Shown here: positions 56,001 to 64,000 of the stretch, in pieces
How positions within the stretch are numbered: position 1 is the first letter of the stretch
Layout of the letters: the number at the start of each line of letters is the position of its first letter
Source of the DNA: Coturnix japonica
Lineage: Eukaryota > Chordata > Aves > Galliformes > Phasianidae
Direction: 5' to 3'
DNA length: 64,000 nt
Assembly: GCF_001577835.2 (NCBI RefSeq)
Contig: NC_029516.1
Location: forward strand, 107,431,837-107,495,836
The notes under the pieces: generated by a model
Told to the model about the DNA's origin: nothing
Seen by the model: only the letters and a program-made list of their open reading frames with translations
Databases searched by the model: none
Made by a program: the position numbers and the translations under genes

Positions 56001-59000
56001 ACCAAAATACTTGCAGATTTACAAGTTGGATGACCCGAGCTGTTCCCGACCGGAATGTTACCGATCCTGTGGAAGCAGTACCCCAGATGAATTCCCTACA
56101 GATATTCCTGGCACCAAAGGGAATTTCAAACTAGTCAGGTAAATGCTGTGGAATTAGTGGTATAAATTATGCTTAATTTAGTTATACTTTACGTAACTAA
56201 CAATACTCAGGGTTGAGCTGCAAGCTGAATGAGAACAGCAGACCACATGCTCTTAGGCACTTCAGATTGGACGCCCCAGATGTGAAGCATATTTAACCCG
56301 TGTTCTTTTATTAGCTGTGGTGTGCAATCCAGAGTAAAGCACAACTCTATTTTCTGTCCCTGAGTGCTTTGCTCTGAAGTGAAACAGTATTTTTTTTTTC
56401 CTGCTCTGAACATATTAAAGTACATATTAAAGCCACTAGAATCACAGAATCAGAATCACAGAATTATCAAGGTTGGAAAAGACCTAGAAGATCATCTAGT
56501 CCAACCATTACCAATACTTCCTGGCTAAATCATATTCCTCAACACAACATCCAAACGTTTCTTGAACACTCCCATGGTCGGTGACTCCACCACCTCCCTG
56601 GGCAGTGCATTCCAATGCCTGACTACCCTTTCTGAGAAGTAATACTTCCTCATGTCCAGCCTGAATCTCCCCTGGCGCAGCTTAAAACCATTCCCTCTAG
56701 TTCTGTCACTGATTACACGAGAGAAGAGGCCAACCCCCAGCTCACTACAACCTCCCTTCAGGAAGTTATAGAGAGCTAATAAAAACTAATGTGGGCCTCA
56801 CATACCCATTCTTTTGAATTCCTTTTTCTTACTAGAGGCAGAAAAGTTTTTCAAGTTCCAGAAAAGAATATTAAATAAAGCCTGATTCTTAACATGAGAT
56901 GAGTCTTGGTGCTAGAGTGTAGGTGTCCTTTATTAATTTGGTAATCATAGCATGGTCATTAGACAAGTATAGTAATCTAAATAGTTGTTGTGTGAGTCTT
57001 TGCTGTGACTAAATGAGAGTAGTCACAAAGGCTGTTGTATGACAGGATTCTTAGTTCAAGCTATTGTATGAAATACGTGCACTGCTCTGTGCCTTCTTTA
57101 ATCACATCTCTGGTAGAGCGCTTTTAACAGTAACTCCTGTTGGAGGGTGATGGTTACACAGCTGTTGTTAAGATGGTGCTAAAAAGCATTAGGTTCAGCA
57201 TTTTGCTGCTTATTTGCTTACAGTAGGTGTTTAATTTCTGTTTACAAAGCAGTAAATGAGTCCCTTGCTCTTTGATGACGTGTTACATGGTTTCTTCATG
57301 GAGCAAATTCGCACCAGAAAGCAGTGTACTGACTGTTATGGTTCCTGTTTATTTGCTTTTTAGTTCATTTTCAGCATTCATTTAATTTGTGTGTATGCTT
57401 AGGTATTCGCATTCACAGAAATTATTGGTAATTGGCTTTTTGACCTTCTCACTGTTGTCTCCACCAGGCATGTCTCTTTTGTGGATTGTCCTGGCCACGA
57501 CATTTTGATGGCTACTATGTTGAACGGCGCAGCAGTAATGGATGCAGCTTTACTGCTGATAGGTAGGTCTACAATGCAATAGGTCTACAGTGATAGTCAT
57601 GTCTCTGTTACATACTGGTTGGTTTGTTTTTAATGAAGACACATCACAGATCACAGAATGACCCGGGTTGGAAGGGACCTCAAGGATCATGTAGTTCCAA
57701 CCCCCCTGCCTGGCAGGGCCACCAAACATACACCTTTACTAGATCAGGTTGCCTGGGGCCCCATCCAACCTGGCCTTGAACACCTCCAAGGACGGGGCAT
57801 CCACAACCTCCCTGGGCAGCCTGTTCCAGGGCCTAACCACTCTCCTAGTGAAGAACTTCCCCCTAACATCCAACCTAAATCTTCCCTCTTTTAACTTAAA
57901 ACCATTTCCCCGTGTCCTGCTACTGTCAGCCCTTTTGAAGAGCTTACTCCCGTCCTGGGTGTAAATTACATTTATTAACTGTGTGAGTTTCGTCTCCCTT
58001 TATGGTTTTTTATATTACAATCACTTTTCTTCTTTCAGCTGGTAATGAGTCGTGTCCTCAACCCCAGACCTCAGAACATCTAGCTGCTATAGAAATCATG
58101 AAACTGAAACACATTTTGATTCTGCAGAATAAGATTGATTTAGTGAAGGAGAGCCAGGCTAAAGAACAATACGAGCAGATTCTTGCATTTGTGCAAGGTA
58201 AGCTTTCAATGGCAGAAGTCTGGTCAGTGGTAGAAATTCTTCACTGCTGGGAGAATTGTTTCTATGTATTTATGAAAGAAGTCTCATACTTGGATTACGC
58301 TGGCATATGTGGTTTGTTAATTTAGAAAAATAGCCCGTTGGAGTTGTTCCTCTTTCATATTTCAGACTGCTTTGCTGAAATACGTACTGGGATATGTTAA
58401 AGACTGCAGAGCTGGGTTGTCACTATCAGAGATAGCTGATGGGGCTCTCCTTCATTCACAACAGTTGCCTTGCATAAGCTGTTCATTACAGCTACATCAG
58501 TGGCTTGGGGTAGAAATCCACATTCCTTTGTCAGAGCTGCAGACATTGAGAAATATAGATAGAATTAAAATGAATAATGTTTAGCAAACCTTGATAACTA
58601 TATTCTTCCATATAAATAATTGTGTTGTTTTGGTTTTTTTTTAATATTTAGTTGCATTGCAGGCCTTAGAAGAGGTTGATTATGAAGTTGATAGGAATTT
58701 TGGTTCATCAAAGTGAAATCTGTCTTTAATACTGATTCATGGAATATTTAGATATCCAATCTCTCTATGGAATTTCTCTTAAGATTTTTTTTTTATCACC
58801 AAAAAGCAGAATATTATCTGTAAGCAGTTTTCATAGAGCAATTGTAAAACTTCACTGTACGCATTTACCCAGTAATGCAGTGGCAATCTGCTTCAGATTG
58901 CCTCAAAAAGTAGGTCTGGCTGGTTGGAGCTGAAATGTTGAAGGGAATGGGAGATGCTGTGATACTTATTGCTTTGGGAAACATGTGTAAAGTGCACCTC

Positions 59001-62000
59001 AAATTTCATTAGTGCTTTTGACAGCTACAGAACACTTGATTGTGTTTCTGCAAATCCTGTATTAAGGCTTGATGTCAAACTTCTTTCAGGTACAGTTGCA
59101 GAAGGAGCTCCAATAATTCCGATCTCAGCACAGCTGAAATACAACATTGAGGTAGTCTGCGAGTATATAGTGAAAAAAATTCCAGTCCCTTTGCGAGACT
59201 TTACATCTGAACCAAGGCTTATTGGTATGTAGGTGCTTGTGTTTGAGCTTTTGTGGCTGTTATTTGTTATGCCCTTAGAACACCATGTGGCGGGATTCTC
59301 AAGAAGGGGTGGGTTTAAAAACAGTGTTCAGTTCTCCTCCTTTTGAAGTATTTCCTGGAAGCTGTATTGTTTGTTCATAGTTGAACTACCACACTTAAAT
59401 CTATCTGAGGTAATTGCTGGCTTGACATCATGTGTACAACAGCAGTAAAATGTGATAATGATGAGAAGGTTGTTGATTAAAACTTCAGTTGCTAGACATT
59501 CCATTTAACAAAGTGCTGACAAACTGTTGTATATGAAAATCATTTATATGGAAGTCCTATAGACAGGGTAGCCTGGTCAGATTTTCTATATTAAGGACTC
59601 TCAGTTCTTGTCCAATATATTTAGAAATCCAGTTCTGCTACAGTGAATCTGTGGTTTTCTCTTTCCCAGTAATGCCACAAAAACGTGGAAGACCTTTTAA
59701 AAAGAAGTTAATAATTCATATGAACACAGAGTATTAAAACAAGGTTACAAGAATAGTGACACTGTGAATATTGAAGCTTTTCTCAGAATAGCTGATGATT
59801 CTTTTTCAGCTATTGATATTTATTCTTTGCTGTGAATAAATATCTTTTTTTTAAAATGATGTTAATGTGTATGAGCAGCTCTAATGAATCTGAGAACAAA
59901 ATCAGCTCAATAAAATACTCCTATTTTATTCAGTCTGAATAAAGTTTTTGTACATAATTAAATATCTTCAAGATGATGGGGTAATAATCAGTTTTTAAAG
60001 AACTTGTGCTTTTCTTTAACAACGGGATCTTAACTATAAATTTGATTCTATTCTATTCTTTTTAGTAATTAGGTCCTTTGATGTTAACAAGCCTGGCTGT
60101 GAAGTTGATGACCTTAAAGGGGGTGTAGCTGGTGGTAGTATTCTAAAAGGTGTTTTAAAGGTAATCTTCACTCCCTTCTTTGGAAATTTGTAGTGATAAT
60201 GAGTAGGGTTTTGTTGTTGTTGTTGTTTTTCTACATGCATGCTTAGTACAAAATAAGTATATGAAATTGAATTGTATATATATCTATATACACCTGTCTT
60301 TTCTGTATGTGCCATGTCTCATTGATACTTCCCCGGTTTTTACAGGAAAAATAAATGCTTACATTGTACTTATACATAGATAGATGTAGATATGTATTTG
60401 TTACTTCGGTCTTAGCTTTTTCTACTGATGATGTCATCTTCATTGCTTACAAACATTGAGTGAGCTGGGTTTTTTTCTGTCCCACCCCTCCTACTTTCTG
60501 AATTACTCTGAGGAGAAGGGGGGAAAGCCTTCAGAGGTACCTCTAAGCTGTGTGTGGGTTCTTAGAGATCTCACTTCTCCACATAAATATTCTGTGTATG
60601 TATATGTATGCATATATTTTCTTTCTCATGGGACACTGTTAATATATGGGAACTTTAAAAGTTATTCTGTTAGGCAAAAAAAACAAACCGTCTTTGAACA
60701 TTAATTCAACGTACGCATTCTTTGTCTTTTATTTTATTGGCCATCAATTATATGGATCAAATTAACCCCATTTTTCTCAGTGCTGTAACATTTCTAAATG
60801 AAGTATTTAAAAATAAATGCAGACCCTAAAATTTGCACATTGGAGCTCCAACTAATAAAACCCTTTTGTAAAAGCAGTTATTTAGACTGTACTGGAAAGA
60901 AAAGTAATTGTTTCATTGGATGTAAGCTGAAGAGGTTTAGGTATTATTAGGTTTATACTAAATAGCACAGAAGATCTGCAGTAGCCCAGAACCAAGGGTT
61001 TGTATCCATACTACAGTCTTGGAATAAGCATGTCTTGCCTGTGACTAGAAGATTAGCTTTCCATTCCTGTGAAACAACCTGTCAACCACTTTCTCACTTT
61101 CGTAATTAGGTCGGTCAGGAAATTGAGGTCCGACCTGGTATTGTGTCCAAGGACAGTGAAGGAAAACTCATGTGCAAGCCAATCTTTTCCAAAATTGTGT
61201 CACTCTTTGCTGAGCACAACGATTTACAATACGCTGCTCCAGGAGGACTTATAGGTAAGGATATTCTTTTATGAAGAGATTTATTACCTAATGCTTATTG
61301 AAAACACTTGATTATTATACTAAAAGTCATTGCTAAGTGAAACCAAAAAGGCTATGAGCAATTTAACATGTATTTAAAAAGAGACAAATAAATGACGCTT
61401 ATGGAAAACCTGTATTTATGAGATAATTTGTCTGGATGTCAGTAGCCAATTCAGTTCAACTTGAATTGTTAAGTGTATCACCCTTAACAGTAGAATATTT
61501 CTTCATCCTGTTTAGACAAAGATCGCAGTCTTGCTGACATTCTGAGAGTGCCGCCCAGATAATAGGGAATGCCTGGTACATTTTCAGTGTTTTTTCAGTA
61601 TATTGTTTTTAGATCTCATTCAAGTATTTGAAGATGTAAATGTGACAGCCACCTTTCAATTACTCCTTGTGACGTTCCTTGTTATGTTGTAGGTGTTGGA
61701 ACTAAGATTGACCCAACTTTGTGCCGGGCTGACCGAATGGTAGGGCAAGTTCTTGGTGCAGTTGGAGCATTGCCTGAAATATTTACAGAGTTAGAAATTT
61801 CCTATTTCCTGCTGAGACGACTGCTGGGTGTGCGCACTGAAGGAGACAAGAAAGCTGCAAAGGTCTGTACTTAATACATTTAGAATTGATTAATTTAAGA
61901 GTACCGCAGTCTGTTCTGTGATTTCTGTTAAGATAACTTGTGCAAAGTTGTATTAATATGTACATTTTTGAACCATATAGTAATTCGGTTTCCCTCTTCA

Positions 62001-63112
62001 TACATGGCTGTCTCTTGTCATCTGTTGTCTCTTTAATGTTGTAGAATAAAAGTTTTCAGAGGAGTAGGAATTCATAACAGAGTAGGTTGAAATACTGTGA
62101 AGTATTTATGTCTTCAATTCAGAAGTTCTTCTAACCTCATTTGTAGCTGTTATCGTTTGCTATCAACCTATTAATGTGTGCAGTAATCAGCTTTACATAC
62201 ACACCGATCTACTTTCTGCTTGTAGATTCTCTCTCTGAAGAGCTTTTTAAAGCTAAGTATTTCTGAAACACTGCAGTCAAAAAGAAACTGTGAACTTAAT
62301 GCACACTAAGGTCTCATGTTCCATGATCCTTTTTACACTAATCAAACTACAAGATCATTTTTAGTATTAAAGCTCCTTTTTGAATTAAAATCTATAGACT
62401 GCTTTGTGTAAATCAAATGCTTTAGCCCTTTATCCTCTGTGAATTGGTTTGTTTGGGGTTTTTTCTTTCTGAGGAATCATTTTGATGTATGTAGACAGAT
62501 AATTTGAAGAAACAGTAAAACATTCATTCCACTTATAGCAATATCCAAGGCAGCTGTTTTGCTTTCAATGCAGTACGTGCAGTGCTAGGTATGTATTAAA
62601 GAAAATGGCATGATGCGCTTTGTTGGGATTCCTCTACAAGAGTCTGTGCTACTACACGCAGAGCATATCTATATGTTTGTCCTTCACAAGAGTTAAAAAT
62701 AGAAAACTTTTTATCCGCAAATGCTCTTTTGCATCATTTGTGCATGGGTTATATATAGATTCTGCATTTCTCAGCTGTCTCGTTTCTGTGGCAGTTGAAT
62801 CACAAAAGATGTTCAATAATGCCTGTGGTATTTTTCTTCATTTGAGCGATTGTGCTGTTGAATACTGTTATGCTTAGTGGGAATAGGTTGTTTCAAATAC
62901 TACAGCTTACGTTTCAGAGTTTTGTGTGTGTTATTTCAGGTGCAAAAATTATCAAAGAATGAAGTTTTAATGGTAAATATTGGATCCTTATCTACTGGAG
63001 GAAGAGTCAGCGCAGTAAAGGCTGACTTGGGGAAGATAGTGCTGACTAACCCAGTATGCACAGAAGTGGGAGAAAAAATTGCCCTGAGTCGAAGAGTTGA
63101 GAAGCACTGGCG
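53025..63112 (+). CDS. EIF2S3: EIF2S3 (eIF2 gamma), exons 1-11 of 12; last exon beyond window
   Basis: Gamma subunit of eIF2, the cytoplasmic GTPase that carries Met-tRNAi to the 40S ribosome as a ternary complex. Exons: 53025-53093, 55226-55289, 55779-55906, 56017-56138, 57468-57562, 58039-58197, 59090-59224, 60066-60160, 61110-61254, 61693-61862 and 62940-63112. All junctions are GT-AG and the frame is open through residue 451 plus two bases of codon 452. Human eIF2 gamma is 472 aa, so 20 residues are missing at the right edge. GTPase motifs: G1 GHVAHGKST (48-56), switch-1 Thr78, G3 DCPGHD (134-139), G4 NKID (190-193), G5 SAQ (225-227). Domains II and III (beta barrels) follow. Confidence 0.99.
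53293..53307 (+). promoter_or_regulatory. Perfect G-quadruplex motif in EIF2S3 intron 1
   Basis: GGGTGGGTGGGTGGG on the non-template strand, four G3 runs with single-T loops, 200 nt past exon 1. This loop arrangement is known to form very stable parallel quadruplexes in vitro; a role here is inference. Confidence 0.6.
53502..53557 (-). mobile_element. CR1 LINE 3' end, left part of an interrupted copy
   Basis: Antisense tail and 3' UTR (AGAATCACAGAATAGTTTGA, AAAGGCCATCGAGTCCA). Continues at 53730 after an opposite CR1. Confidence 0.85.
53558..53722 (+). mobile_element. CR1 LINE 3' end inserted into another CR1
   Basis: Sense CR1 (GGGAGGTTGTGGATGCCCCG through CCTTCCAACCCGGGTCATTC then TGTGA). 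Same young-looking subfamily as 21837, 44461 and 57648. GAGTCC occurs just outside both ends. Confidence 0.92.
53730..53790 (-). mobile_element. CR1 LINE, right part of the interrupted copy
   Basis: CACCTACAGCTACATCAGGG then TGCTCGGAGCC matches the block CAGCTACATCAGG-TGCTCAGAGCC of the copy at 50269, so it continues the 53502 fragment. Confidence 0.8.
55226..55289 (+). CDS. EIF2S3: EIF2S3 exon 2 (residues 24-44)
   Basis: Acceptor TTACAG|GAT; codes [20 protein letters not shown] then I, with donor G|GTAAAA splitting Gly45. Confidence 0.98.
55779..55906 (+). CDS. EIF2S3: EIF2S3 exon 3: P-loop and switch 1
   Basis: Acceptor ACATAG|GTA; carries G1 GHVAHGKST (GxxxxGK[ST]) and switch-1 NITIKLG with Thr78. 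Ends YANAK|GTGAGT, residue 87. Confidence 0.99.
56017..56138 (+). CDS. EIF2S3: EIF2S3 exon 4: cysteine knuckle region
   Basis: Acceptor TTGCAG|ATT; residues 88-127. The C96-S-R-P-E-C101-Y-R-S-C105 block is the eukaryotic form of the zinc-knuckle insertion in the eIF2 gamma G domain. Donor AG|GTAAAT splits Arg128. Confidence 0.98.
56436..56780 (-). mobile_element. CR1 LINE 3' end (CR1-Y-like)
   Basis: Antisense: a doubled AGAATCACAGAAT tail, GGTTGGAAAAGACCTAGAAG, CTCCACCACCTCCCTGGGCA, ending near CCCTTCAGGAAGTTATAGAG. Same type as the copy at 27104. Confidence 0.94.
57468..57562 (+). CDS. EIF2S3: EIF2S3 exon 5: switch 2 (DCPGHD)
   Basis: Acceptor CACCAG|GCA; codes [20 protein letters not shown] then [12 protein letters not shown]3 is Asp134-His138. 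Donor AG|GTAGGT. Confidence 0.99.
57648..57965 (-). mobile_element. CR1 LINE 3' end in EIF2S3 intron 5
   Basis: Clean antisense copy from ATCACAGAATGACCCGGGTT to GAGCTTACTCCCGTCCTGGG; the best-preserved member of the subfamily also at 21837, 44461/46518 and 53558. It ends about 70 bp before exon 6. Confidence 0.96.
58039..58197 (+). CDS. EIF2S3: EIF2S3 exon 6: NKID motif
   Basis: Acceptor TTTCAG|CTG; residues 160-212 with [20 protein letters not shown] and the guanine-specificity motif NKID (190-193). Donor AAG|GTAAGC splits Gly213. Confidence 0.99.
59090..59224 (+). CDS. EIF2S3: EIF2S3 exon 7: SAQ motif, end of the G domain
   Basis: Acceptor TTTCAG|GTA; codes [20 protein letters not shown] and on to [16 protein letters not shown]5 is SAQ 225-227. 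Human has Pro where this reads Leu in VPLRDF. Donor G|GTATGT. Confidence 0.98.
60066..60160 (+). CDS. EIF2S3: EIF2S3 exon 8: start of domain II
   Basis: Acceptor TTTTAG|TAA; codes [20 protein letters not shown] then [11 protein letters not shown]. Donor AAG|GTAATC, residue 289. Confidence 0.98.
61110..61254 (+). CDS. EIF2S3: EIF2S3 exon 9: domain II barrel
   Basis: Acceptor AATTAG|GTC; residues 290-337, [20 protein letters not shown] through [17 protein letters not shown]. Donor G|GTAAGG. Confidence 0.98.
61693..61862 (+). CDS. EIF2S3: EIF2S3 exon 10: domain II/III junction
   Basis: Acceptor TTGTAG|GTG; residues 338-394, [20 protein letters not shown] through [14 protein letters not shown]. 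Donor AAG|GTCTGT. Confidence 0.98.
62940..63112 (+). CDS. EIF2S3: EIF2S3 exon 11: domain III
   Basis: Acceptor TTTCAG|GTG; residues 395-451, [20 protein letters not shown] through [14 protein letters not shown]. Donor CG|GTAAGT splits Arg452. The remaining 20 residues (LIGWGQIRRG... in human) lie past 64000. Confidence 0.98.
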
Positions 63113-64000
63113 GTAAGTTGGTGTTAAATTGGTAGAATACCTGGCTGTTACTGCATAAAAAAATAAATCATATTAAGAATAAAGAGGTAGATCTGATCAC
63201 GCTCTAGAAGAGTCATCTCTGTTTTAAAGAATTCCTCTGAATTCTGACACACTGATGCTGTTACTGGGGGGTGCTTCATCTTATACTCATATCCTCTTTT
63301 GAAGGAAGCAGGGTAGGTGATGAGATATCTTTTAAGTATCAGACAAGGAATCATCTGATATTTATGGCTCTGTTGATAAAACAGCCATGCAGTAATGAAG
63401 GAAACAGTAGGCAACCTTGGAGCAGTGGTTTGAAAATTCAAGTAATGTTACGCCAAAGCCTGTCTTCATGCATGCCACAGTCAGTGGAATTCAACCTGTG
63501 GAGCTGTGCAGTGCAACCTCTAAAGAAGTAGTAGGGGAGTGGAGATGGGGCCTATGAAGTTCTAGTATTACATGTACTCAGAACAGAGGGAAAAGTATTA
63601 ACTACTTTGATCTGTTTAAATGTCAGTTATAAAAATGTCAATCTGCACTGAAATATATGGAGGCTGAATGATGAGCAGGTTTGATTGATGATTCATTTTA
63701 GGCCTAATGTCGTACTTCTCTGTAGATGATTATACATATGGTACCTTTTACGTATTCCATATATACCATAAGAATTTAACAGTGTTTGGATTCCTTGACC
63801 CTACACAGCTCTTACAGCGTGAGAGACAGTATAAGGGAACAGAAGCATCCATCTGAGATGTTCTTGCTGTATGAAAAAGAACTGAGATTTAAATATCAAT
63901 GGATGATTTTTCAGATATCAGAAAAGCGTGAGCAATTTAGTACATGCTGCCTTGGAGATAGTTGATAAATCAGAGAACTGGTTATTCCCTGGGGAAAGGG
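63113..64000 (+). other. EIF2S3 intron 11, cut by the window edge
   Basis: Begins with donor GTAAGT. No exon resembling the final LIGWGQIRRG segment is present to 64000, so the gene continues beyond. Confidence 0.9.

Larger units (their letters stand above)
55290..57467 (+). other. EIF2S3 introns 2, 3 and 4
   Basis: Intron 2 (55290-55778) and intron 3 (55907-56016) hold nothing recognisable. Intron 4 (56139-57467) contains a CR1 fragment at 56436-56780. Confidence 0.95.
58198..62939 (+). other. EIF2S3 introns 6-10
   Basis: Introns 58198-59089, 59225-60065, 60161-61109, 61255-61692 and 61863-62939. No transposable element recognised; a short (GTT)n lies at about 60212-60228. No nested gene or convincing small RNA seen. 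Confidence 0.9.

Noticed and set aside
59435-59530. C/D-box snoRNA-like block in EIF2S3 intron 7
   Set aside because: AATGATGA and CTGA occur about 50 nt apart with an ACAACAG/CTGTTGT pair outside, but the pair is 14 nt away from the C box and no C'/D' boxes or guide are evident; likely chance.
61516-61565. Cryptic terminal exon in EIF2S3 intron 9
   Set aside because: TTTAG|ACAAAG would continue the frame for 15 residues to a stop, but there is no donor, no polyadenylation signal nearby and no known counterpart.

Overview
The window looks like nuclear DNA of a galliform bird, most likely chicken (Gallus gallus). The evidence is abundant CR1 LINE 3' ends, two mariner elements that match my memory of Galluhop, and gene content and order equal to human Xp22.11 (APOO-KLHL15-EIF2S3). 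By general knowledge this block lies on chicken chromosome 1. Most short ORFs in the window are chance frames or repeat-derived; the real genes are intron-split and were rebuilt here exon by exon.

Layout. (1) About 4.8-22.9 kb, minus strand: APOO (MIC26, a MICOS subunit of the mitochondrial inner membrane), seven coding exons with 197 codons visible, running from a CpG-island promoter at 22.4-23.0 kb leftwards to exon 7 at 4837-4944. A terminal exon was not located with confidence. (2) About 23-35.5 kb: gene-poor DNA holding a few CR1 pieces and two decayed mariners. The second mariner ends only 64 bp past the KLHL15 stop codon. (3) 35.6-48.7 kb, minus strand: KLHL15, a BTB-BACK-Kelch adaptor of CUL3 ubiquitin ligase. 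It has two coding exons (604 aa, the human length) plus an inferred non-coding first exon in a CpG island at 48.1-49.3 kb. (4) From 53.0 kb to the right edge, plus strand: EIF2S3 (eIF2 gamma, the GTPase that delivers initiator tRNA). Eleven of twelve coding exons are present, giving residues 1-452 of an expected 472; the last exon lies beyond the window. KLHL15 and EIF2S3 are divergent, about 4.3 kb apart.

The three genes are unrelated housekeeping neighbours rather than a functional unit, but their promoters share features: CpG islands and a YY1-like ACATGGCG/AAGATGGCGG core at or near the transcript start. EIF2S3 also shows a terminal-oligopyrimidine-like start, and a perfect (GGGT)4-type G-quadruplex lies early in its intron 1.

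The most unusual material is repetitive. Two copies (44.9 and 52.5 kb) of a dimeric tRNA-like SINE carry a CR1-type 3' tail. One CR1 copy is split by about 1.86 kb of foreign-looking sequence that contains one of these SINEs and an unidentified exon-like minus-strand ORF. Several CR1 pairs lie in inverted or nested arrangements. No retrovirus-like element, CRISPR array, bona fide tRNA/rRNA gene or prokaryotic feature was seen.
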